This document shows, in pieces, positions 6,539-11,793 of a stretch of DNA of 11,793 nucleotides. The notes beneath the pieces were generated by a model, which did not search any database, was not told the origin of the DNA, and saw only the letters and a list, made by a program, of their open reading frames with translations. The position numbers and the translations under genes were made by a program. Every line of letters starts with the position of its first letter. Position 1 is the stretch's first letter. Origin of the DNA: JBHEMK01 sp046262635 (GTDB lineage Bacteria > Actinomycetota > Thermoleophilia > Gaiellales > Gaiellaceae); NCBI GenBank assembly GCA_046262635.1, contig JBHEMK010000185.1, forward strand, positions 1 to 11,793. The letters are read 5' to 3'.

Positions 6539-7459
6539 GTGGCCCAGACGAGGACAGTCCGGCTGAGCAATCCCGACCGCATCCTCTTCCCGGACGCGGG
6601 CGTGACGAAGGGTGACCTCTTCGAGTACTACGGTGCCGTCGCGCCGGTGATCGTGCCCCACCTGCGCAACCGACCTTTCACGATGAAGCGCTGGCGCGAA
6701 GGGATCACCGGGCCCGCCTTCTTCCAAAAGCAGGCGCCGAAGGGGATGCCGCCGTGGATACCGACGCGCCAGTTCCGGACGCACCCGCGTGAAGGCGGCC
6801 CGCGGCTCGTCGACTTCCCGCTCGTCAACGACGAGGCCGCGCTGCTCTGGATGGTTCAGATGCACTGCATCGACATGAATGCCTGGTACTCACGCGTGGA
6901 CAAGCCTGACCGCCCCGACTTCGTCCTCTTCGACCTCGACCCGCCCGACGAGCCGCACGGGTTCGCGATGGCGAGCGAGGTGGCGCAGCTGATTCGCGAA
7001 CTGCTCGCCGAGGTCGGGCTCCCCGGCTACGTGAAGACGAGCGGCGCGGACGGGATCCACGTCGTCGCGCCGATCCAGCGCCGCTCGAGCTTTGAAGACA
7101 CCTACGCGTTCGCCGAGGCCGCCTCACGCCTGCTCGAGCAGCGGCATGACGGCCTCGTTACCACCGAGTGGCTGAAGAAGAAGCGGCGCGGCGTCCTCGT
7201 CGATCACCGCCAGAACGGCTGGGGAAAGACGATCGCCTCCCCCTACTCCGTGCGACCGAAGCCCGGCGCTCCGGTCTCGACGCCGCTGCGCTGGGACGAG
7301 CTCGACGCTGTGCGCGGGCCGCAGCAGTTCACGATGGATGTCGTCCTCGAGCGGGTCGAGCGCTACGGTGACCTGTTCGCGCCCGTGCTCGAGGACGCGC
7401 GTCTTCTCGGGGTGGCCGCTCGGGCGCTCGCGAAGCTCGGGTGTGGAACGAAGTCCTAA
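6539..7459 (+). CDS. Stand-alone LigD-type polymerase/primase domain (PolDom)
   Basis: 306 aa, one domain, the size of the LigD polymerase module without ligase or phosphoesterase parts. It belongs to the archaeo-eukaryotic primase superfamily used in bacterial NHEJ for gap filling with NTPs or dNTPs. Catalytic residues are intact: FDLDPP with D132 and D134, and VLVDHRQNGWG with D222, followed by SPYSVRPKPGAPVSTPLRWDEL (234-255). The nucleotide-binding motif reads KTSGADGIHV (166-175), whereas classical LigD has KTSGGKGLH. That places it in a separate PolDom subgroup. The N-terminus (RTVRLSNPDRILFPDAGVTKGDLFEYY) is typical. The start is GTG 6539. An ATG far upstream (6416) would run across the divergent gene and adds unrelated residues. 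No Shine-Dalgarno is seen. It ends with TAATTAA, a doubled stop. No Ku or ligase gene is in the window. Confidence 0.9.
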   Translation: MAQTRTVRLSNPDRILFPDAGVTKGDLFEYYGAVAPVIVPHLRNRPFTMKRWREGITGPAFFQKQAPKGMPPWIPTRQFRTHPREGGPRLVDFPLVNDEAALLWMVQMHCIDMNAWYSRVDKPDRPDFVLFDLDPPDEPHGFAMASEVAQLIRELLAEVGLPGYVKTSGADGIHVVAPIQRRSSFEDTYAFAEAASRLLEQRHDGLVTTEWLKKKRRGVLVDHRQNGWGKTIASPYSVRPKPGAPVSTPLRWDELDAVRGPQQFTMDVVLERVERYGDLFAPVLEDARLLGVAARALAKLGCGTKS

Positions 7460-7521
7460 TTAAGGCGGCGCCCCGAAGTCGCCAGCACGTCGGGGATCGA
7501 CGGTCTGAAGGGGAGGTGAGC
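7460..7521. other. Convergent spacer with weak inverted repeat
   Basis: These 62 bases separate the convergent LigD-type and WecG/TagA-type genes. CCCCGA (7471-7476) can pair with TCGGGG (7490-7495) across a 13-base loop. This is the only terminator-like structure, and it is weak: a 6-bp stem with no T-tract on either strand. Confidence 0.3.
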
Positions 7522-8271
7522 TCACGCACCGAACCGCTCTCCCTGAGCAAGCATCCTCGGCACGCCTGCGATGAATGAGGTGTTGGTGGTCAGGTACCGT
7601 CGTCCGAGCCTCCGAGGCTCGACGGCGAGCCGGAACGCCCACTCCAGGCCCGCGCGCTGCAGCGCACGCGGCGCGCGCGGCTTCGTCCCGGCGGCGAAGT
7701 CCAAGACGGCGCCGACGCCGCAGATCACCGGCACGGACAGGAGCGGCCGGGCCGCCCTGATCCAGAGCTCCTGCTTGGGCGCGCCGAGCCCGACCCAGAG
7801 GATATCCGGCCCCTTTTCGTTGATCCGACGGGCTGCCTCCTCGAGGTCCATTGCTTCGAGCGGCGCGTGTGGCGGCGCGTACGTTCCGACACGGAGTCCC
7901 CGGTGCGCGAGCTCCAACCTAAGGTGTCGTAGCGTCTCCTCGGTCGAGCCTAGGAAGAAATGCCGATAGCCACGCTCCGAGGAGCGGGCGCAGAGCTCGG
8001 CGAAGACGTCGGAGCCGCTGATCCGGCGCACGTGGGTTGCACCGAGGCGCCGCATCACCCACGCGACGGGCGCACCGTCGGGAAGGACCAGCTCGGCCTC
8101 TCCGACCGCTCGGGCGACGCGGAAATCGCGCCGCGCCGTCTCGATCAGATGAACGTTCGCGCAGCAGACGACGCCCTGGCTGCGGTCTGCGATCCAGCGC
8201 TCGACGCTTGCCATCACGTCGTCGAACGGTGCCGTTGAGATTGGGATGCCGCGGACTTGGAGCGCAGTCAC
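7522..8271 (-). CDS. WecG/TagA/CpsF-family glycosyltransferase
   Basis: 249 aa, full length for the family, which transfers a sugar (ManNAc or ManNAcA in studied cases) to a lipid-linked GlcNAc early in teichoic-acid linkage or enterobacterial-antigen-type synthesis at the cytoplasmic membrane face. Family blocks: VVCCANVHLIETA (34-46), LVLPDGAPVAWVMR (61-74; D65 fits the proposed catalytic Asp of TagA), VRRISGSDVF (81-90), DILWVGLGAPKQELWI (156-171), GVGAVLDFAAG (185-195) and RAGLEWAFRLAVEPRRLGRRYL (206-227). A Cys occupies the spot where Thr is usual before the AN pair. The start is GTG 8271, overlapping the TGA of the preceding glycosyltransferase as GTGA, with GGAGG ten bases upstream. 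The GTG at 8280 is only one base from that ribosome site and is less likely. Last gene of a minus-strand polysaccharide operon. Confidence 0.92.
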   Translation of the reverse strand: MTALQVRGIPISTAPFDDVMASVERWIADRSQGVVCCANVHLIETARRDFRVARAVGEAELVLPDGAPVAWVMRRLGATHVRRISGSDVFAELCARSSERGYRHFFLGSTEETLRHLRLELAHRGLRVGTYAPPHAPLEAMDLEEAARRINEKGPDILWVGLGAPKQELWIRAARPLLSVPVICGVGAVLDFAAGTKPRAPRALQRAGLEWAFRLAVEPRRLGRRYLTTNTSFIAGVPRMLAQGERFGA

Positions 8272-9407
8272 AGTGCGCACACCTCCCGGTAGAGCGCAAC
8301 GAGCTCGGAGACCTGCCGTTCAACCGTGTAAAGCTCCAGCGCTCGAGTGCGCGCCTTGCGGCCGAGCAGCGCGGCCTCATCGGGCCGGCTCCACAAGAAC
8401 AGCATTGCCTCGGCCAGGCGGGCCGGATCGCCGGGCGGTACGACCATGCCCGTCTGACCGTCGTCGACGATCTCAGGGAGCCCACCGATCGCGGTAACGA
8501 TCGCCGCTCTGCCCGCGGCCGCCGCTTCGAGCACTGCGAGCGGGGCGACCTCTGGCCACTCGCTCGGGGCAACAACGAACGCTGCGCGCTCCCGCGCGCG
8601 CTCGAGCGCCTCGCCGTGGAGGAATCCGAGGTAGCGGACCGTGCCGTTGCCGAGCGTTCCCTCGAGCGGGCCTGTGCCGGCCACCCGAAGCGGAACGCCA
8701 GCCTCGGTCGCCGCCTCGACGAGCGTGGGCAGTCCCTTCCCGTCCGAGAGCCGCCCTGCGTAGAGCGCGTACTCGCCGACAAAGGGCGTCTCGGCAGCCA
8801 CTCCGACGCCGTTCCGGACCACGTGGATGCGGTCGGCGGGCAGACCCGCGCTCGCCGCCGCCTCGGCGAGGAAGTGACTCGGAGCGATGAATGCGTCGAC
8901 CCAGCGGGCGAGGAGCCCGAGCCGCCGCTGAATCTCGAGCGCGATGCCGTAGGCGATGCTCTCGCTCCACGCGCCGCGAGGATTCCGGAGCGCGCACAGG
9001 AGCGGCGATCTGCGGAGGCAGACGGAATGTACCCGACCGTTGTGTGCCAGCATTCCGTTCGGACAAGCGAAGCGATAGTTGTGGAGCGTCATAAACACCG
9101 CGGCGCCGGCCTCCTTCGCGCCGCGCAGGGCAGCAGGAGTGAGCAGCGGGAGGATGTTGTGGAAGTGGACGACGTCCGGCTCGTAGTCATGCACCAGTCG
9201 GCGGAGCGCCGCGCGGCCATGCACGTCGTAGGCCATGCGCAGCGCCGCGCCGGCGCGAGCGCGGGCGGACTCGTCGAGTTCTGCGCTGTCTCGGAAGTAG
9301 GTGCGGACGTCATGGCCGGCCTGGGAGAGCCCATCCGCGAGCAGGCGAACTTGGCGCTCCTCGCCGCCCGCGTGACGGTACCGGTTATGCGCGATCAGGA
9401 CCCTCAC
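8268..9407 (-). CDS. GT4-type (GT-B) glycosyltransferase
   Basis: 379 aa, retaining glycosyltransferase of family 4. The N-terminal acceptor domain opens MRVLIAHNRYRHAGGEERQV (1-20), with DVVHFHNILPLLTP (78-91) and LHNYRFACPNGML (108-120). Cys at 115, 130 and 138 keep part of the Cys cluster seen in this subgroup. The C-terminal nucleotide-sugar domain shows VRNGV (197-201), YAGRLSDGKGL (216-226), VAGTGPLE (242-249), and the donor-binding PSEWPEVAPLAVLEAAAAG (281-299) with E286 and E294, then GGLPEIV (308-314). The sugar is unknown. The start is GTG 9407, overlapping the methyltransferase TGA as GTGA, with GAGG 7 bases upstream. The open frame extends further upstream inside the methyltransferase gene but that part is Arg-rich and not family-like. 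The 3' end also overlaps the next gene by GTGA: a translationally coupled trio. Confidence 0.92.
   Translation of the reverse strand: MRVLIAHNRYRHAGGEERQVRLLADGLSQAGHDVRTYFRDSAELDESARARAGAALRMAYDVHGRAALRRLVHDYEPDVVHFHNILPLLTPAALRGAKEAGAAVFMTLHNYRFACPNGMLAHNGRVHSVCLRRSPLLCALRNPRGAWSESIAYGIALEIQRRLGLLARWVDAFIAPSHFLAEAAASAGLPADRIHVVRNGVGVAAETPFVGEYALYAGRLSDGKGLPTLVEAATEAGVPLRVAGTGPLEGTLGNGTVRYLGFLHGEALERARERAAFVVAPSEWPEVAPLAVLEAAAAGRAAIVTAIGGLPEIVDDGQTGMVVPPGDPARLAEAMLFLWSRPDEAALLGRKARTRALELYTVERQVSELVALYREVCAL
8282..8286 (-). promoter_or_regulatory. Shine-Dalgarno of the WecG/TagA gene
   Basis: GGAGG on the minus strand lies 10 bases before GTG 8271 and 1 base before GTG 8280. It decides for the internal start and so for the GTGA overlap with the gene upstream. 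Confidence 0.65.
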
Positions 9408-10177
9408 GGCTTGTCCTCGCCTTCTCTCCGTGGCCCGGAGGCGATCGCGTACAGCTGTCCGAACCGCACGAACCTTGGCTCGGACCGAAACGTCAACTCG
9501 AACGCGTTCAGGTGCGCCGCTGCCAGAGCGTTGAGCAGCCAGCGCCCAGCGCTTCTCGCAAAGAGCCTCTGGAGCAGACGAGGTTCGGCGACAAACACGT
9601 CGACGGTTCGGAAATGCTGCCGGCACTCGAGTCGTAGCTCGTCCGGGGCGAATTCCCGCACGTGCCGCGCGTCGGCCGGAGACGCAAGCTTTCGCGGTGT
9701 GGAGAGCAGGAGCGTCCCCCCACCGTGGAGGATCCGTGCAACCTCGGCGAGACCGCGGTCGACGTCGATCAGGTGCTCGATCACCTCGCACAGCACGACG
9801 ACGTCGACGACTGCGTCGCCGAAGGGCAGGCGCTGCGCGGTTCCGCGGCTCACCGAGGCGCGGGATCCAGCACGTTCCAGTGCTTTCTCTGCGAGCTCAA
9901 CTCCGTCGTCGTCGGGCTCGATGCCGACCACGGCGCCGGTCATTGAGTCAGCGAGGAGGTGCGTGAGCGCCGCATCGCCGCACCCGACGTCGACGACAAG
10001 CGCCGGCTCGAGCTTCGCCACCCGCCGGATGAACCAACCATACCGAGCCCAGAGGCGCGCGTGGTAGAACCGGATCCCACGCCCTTGCAGTTTCGTCCAG
10101 TGGTATGAGCCCAAAACCCGATACTTGTCGAAGGCATCAGCCGCACCCAGCGTCCGGTGCACGTCGGCCCCGCTCAC
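9404..10177 (-). CDS. Class I SAM-dependent methyltransferase
   Basis: 257 aa, Rossmann-fold methyltransferase. SAM-binding motif I is VVDVGCGDAALT (61-72). The post-I acidic loop is GIEPDDDG (85-92), then AQRLPFGDAVVDVVVLCEVIEHL (114-136) gives motifs II/III. STPRK (159-163) and DARHVREFAPDEL (169-181) follow, a pattern common in methyltransferases of glycan loci. The acceptor is probably a sugar or lipid-linked glycan, inferred only from context. Start: GTG 10177 has GGAAG 8 bases upstream. GTG 10192 (five residues longer) is possible but overlaps the divergent glycosyltransferase's likely start. First gene of the minus-strand trio with two GTGA overlaps. Confidence 0.85.
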   Translation of the reverse strand: MSGADVHRTLGAADAFDKYRVLGSYHWTKLQGRGIRFYHARLWARYGWFIRRVAKLEPALVVDVGCGDAALTHLLADSMTGAVVGIEPDDDGVELAEKALERAGSRASVSRGTAQRLPFGDAVVDVVVLCEVIEHLIDVDRGLAEVARILHGGGTLLLSTPRKLASPADARHVREFAPDELRLECRQHFRTVDVFVAEPRLLQRLFARSAGRWLLNALAAAHLNAFELTFRSEPRFVRFGQLYAIASGPRREGEDKP

Positions 10178-10182
10178 GGGCC

Positions 10183-11193
10183 GTGCTTCCACGTCGCTCG
10201 ACGTCCGTCGTCCACGTGATTAGCCGGCTGGTTCCGGGCGGCGCCGAGAACCAGCTGCTGGGTATCGTCGATCGGTCGAGCCTCGTGCAGGAGATCGTCG
10301 AGCTGCAGCCGGAGCAGGAGCTGTCCCGCGCAGCAACGCTCCGCCGCCTGCGCCAGCTGCTGGCGAGTTGCGGGCCGCGGGTCGTCGTCGCGTGGCTCGA
10401 CCGGTCGCAGCTCGCCGTTGCGGCCTCGACCCGGCGCGGTCGGCGGCACGTTGCCGCGATCCAAGGAATGCCCCGCCGCACGGGTCCCGCCGCGACATGG
10501 ACGTTGCGGGCGGCGTTCACGCGGTTCGACCGTTTCGTCTCGAATAGCGCCACGGCCCGCGAGGCGACGCAGGCCTTCGCGCGACCGCTCTCGCTGCCGC
10601 GCTTCGACGTCATCCCGAACGGAGTCGACCTGCTGCAACAGCCCAGCTTTGAGCCACGCGACACGGGGAAGCTGCTGCGCGTCGCGTTCATCGGACGCAA
10701 CGACCCGGCCAAAGGGCTGGACGTCCTCCTGGACGCGCTGAGGGGGCTCGACGGCGTCGCCTTCGAGGCTGTCTTCGTCGGTCACGGCGTTCCGGCCGCG
10801 GTCGCCGCGAGCGAACCCGGGTATCCACACATCGCCCACCCAAGGGTTCCCGATCCATGGGATCGAGTAGGGGCTGTTGATGTCCTCGTGCTCCCCTCTC
10901 GCAGCGAGGCTTCTCCGAACATCATCATCGAGGCATTCGCCCGCGGTGTGCCCGTCGTCGCCACGACGGCCGGGGGAACGTCGGAGCTCGTCGAGGACGG
11001 ACGCGCCCTCGCGGTGCGCCCGGGTGATCCGGGCGAGCTCCGCGTCGCGCTCACGAGGATCGCCCGCGACCCGAAGGCGGCAAGCATCCGCGCGCTGGCC
11101 GCTCGCGATTATGTCGAGCACGTCCATCGCTGGGACAGGGTCGTCGAGGCTTGGGACAGCCTTCTGCGTGAGGAACTGCACGCGTGCGGCTGA
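10183..11193 (+). CDS. GT4-type (GT-B) glycosyltransferase with short N-domain
   Basis: 336 aa from GTG 10183. It opens SVVHVISRLVPGGAENQLL (8-26), the usual HVISRLxxGGAExQL start. The N-domain is short. The C-domain carries VIPNGVDLL (143-151), RVAFIGRNDPAKGLDVLLDAL (166-186), VFVGHGVP (197-204) and the donor site LPSRSEASPNIIIEAFARGVPVVAT (237-261) with E242 and E250, then GGTSELVEDG (264-273). Family role: transfer of a nucleotide sugar during glycan elongation; sugar unknown. Starts considered: ATG 10105 (26 extra residues, Arg/Pro-rich, antisense to the methyltransferase 5' end), GTG 10183 (chosen), GTG 10216 (would remove the first strand). None has a ribosome site. The start lies 5 bases from the divergent methyltransferase start. 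The stop overlaps the next gene by 10 bases. Confidence 0.88.
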   Translation: MLPRRSTSVVHVISRLVPGGAENQLLGIVDRSSLVQEIVELQPEQELSRAATLRRLRQLLASCGPRVVVAWLDRSQLAVAASTRRGRRHVAAIQGMPRRTGPAATWTLRAAFTRFDRFVSNSATAREATQAFARPLSLPRFDVIPNGVDLLQQPSFEPRDTGKLLRVAFIGRNDPAKGLDVLLDALRGLDGVAFEAVFVGHGVPAAVAASEPGYPHIAHPRVPDPWDRVGAVDVLVLPSRSEASPNIIIEAFARGVPVVATTAGGTSELVEDGRALAVRPGDPGELRVALTRIARDPKAASIRALAARDYVEHVHRWDRVVEAWDSLLREELHACG

Positions 11194-11793
11194 CGCTGGT
11201 CACAAATGTCCCGACGCCGTACCGCACCCCGCTCTATGAGCTCGTCGCCGACGGGCTCCGGGCGCGCGGCGACAGATTCACTGTCCTCTTCGGCGCGGAG
11301 CACGAGGCCAGAAACCAGTGGAAAGGCGCAGCGCCCACAGGTGACGTGGAGTCCGTCTTCGTCCGGCGTACCCCGGCAGTCATCGCCGGTCGCACGACGT
11401 ACGTGACCCCACGGGTGGTCGGTGCCCTCCGGCAGACACAACCGGACGCCGTGATCGTGAGTGGCTACGCGCCGTGGACGTATTGGGTCGTCGCTTGGTG
11501 CCGCCTCAGGCGCGTCCCGTATCTGATCTGGAGCGCCGAGACCCTGCGAACGGCGGAGATCCACCGGCCGTTGAGTCTCCGCCGCCGCCCGCTTTGGGCG
11601 GGTGCAAGCGGCTTCCTCGCCTATGGCCCCGCCGCACAGGAGTACCTGTGTGCGGTCGGACGCGTGGACGTGGCACGCATCACCGTCGTGGGGAACGGCA
11701 TCGATATCGACGCCTTCGCCGGACGCGCCGACGCGGCACGTCCGTGTCGCGAACAGATCCGCGATGAGCTCGGCTTCGAGATGGCGACTATCC
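11184..11793 (+). CDS. Glycosyltransferase (GT-B), truncated by window end
   Basis: The first 203 residues are visible and the frame is open at the right edge. The start is GTG 11184 inside the previous gene's 3' end, with GAGGA 9 bases upstream. The N-terminal domain begins RLTLVTNVPTPYRTPLYELVA, the NxPTPYRxPL pattern typical of one group of GT4-like transferases in capsule and O-antigen clusters. It continues with VIVSGYAPWTYWVVAWCRLRRVPYLIWSAET (roughly 92-122), where the acceptor domain has a WSAE or WSGE-like motif. VVGNGIDIDAF (about 172-182) marks the linker before the donor domain, which lies outside the window. Same polysaccharide operon as the preceding glycosyltransferase; overlap implies translational coupling. 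Confidence 0.87.
   Translation, partial: MRLTLVTNVPTPYRTPLYELVADGLRARGDRFTVLFGAEHEARNQWKGAAPTGDVESVFVRRTPAVIAGRTTYVTPRVVGALRQTQPDAVIVSGYAPWTYWVVAWCRLRRVPYLIWSAETLRTAEIHRPLSLRRRPLWAGASGFLAYGPAAQEYLCAVGRVDVARITVVGNGIDIDAFAGRADAARPCREQIRDELGFEMATI

Noticed and set aside
7471..7495. Terminator between the LigD-type and WecG/TagA genes
   Set aside because: Only a 6-bp stem with a 13-base loop and no T-tract; kept as a weak inverted repeat, not called a terminator.
9408..9791. Longer version of the GT4 protein starting at 9791
   Set aside because: The extra 128 residues lie wholly inside the methyltransferase gene, are Arg-rich, and precede the canonical MRVLIAHNRY start, which has its own ribosome site.
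8037..10067. A 676-codon plus-strand open frame opposite the glycosyltransferase genes
   Set aside because: It is antisense to three clearly recognised genes, is Arg/Ala/Ser-rich without family motifs, and reflects the scarcity of stops in GC-rich DNA.

Overview
The window is a GC-rich (about 70% by eye), densely coded bacterial chromosome segment. I see no mobile element, CRISPR array, rRNA or tRNA. Very high GC, near-universal GTG starts, tight gene packing and the protein types (DUF1015, DUF72, stand-alone LigD-type polymerase, small secreted His-rich protein) suggest an actinobacterium-like genome. My best guess is the Thermoleophilia/Gaiellales/Solirubrobacterales neighbourhood, but that is inference from style, not a marker gene. 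No gene-free stretch exceeds 145 bases.

Left block (1-4551): two minus-strand genes, a YhaM-like OB-fold + HD exoribonuclease followed by an EamA/DMT transporter, face a plus-strand pair, DUF1015 and an inositol-monophosphatase/FBPase-family phosphatase. Only 18 bases separate the two divergent GTG starts. Those bases carry overlapping -10-like hexamers on both strands, spaced as expected for leaderless transcripts. A 145-base spacer with inverted repeats leads to a DUF72 protein.

Middle block (4552-7521): a polytopic O-antigen-ligase/Wzy-type membrane protein starts at or just after the DUF72 stop. It ends at a strong 11-bp stem-loop shared with a convergent gene for a small exported protein. 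That protein has a Cys/His module (CH...AHLxHGDxLGxC) and a (His-Gly)8 tail encoded by a hexanucleotide repeat. Divergent from it is a stand-alone LigD-type polymerase/primase domain with its three catalytic aspartates intact.

Right block (7522-11793): a surface-polysaccharide locus. On the minus strand a methyltransferase, a GT4 glycosyltransferase and a WecG/TagA-family glycosyltransferase are joined by two GTGA stop/start overlaps. Divergent from them, a few bases away, are two more GT-B glycosyltransferases; the last runs off the window. Together with the O-antigen ligase-like protein this resembles assembly of a lipid-linked, methylated glycan: WecG/TagA addition of an early sugar, GT4 elongation, methyl modification and ligation or polymerisation at the membrane.

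Notable: all 13 genes appear to start with a non-ATG codon (12 GTG or CTG/GTG, one TTG). I see no single new defence-type system. The most distinctive elements are the symmetric leaderless promoter, the DUF1015-phosphatase coupled pair and the His-Gly-tailed secreted protein.
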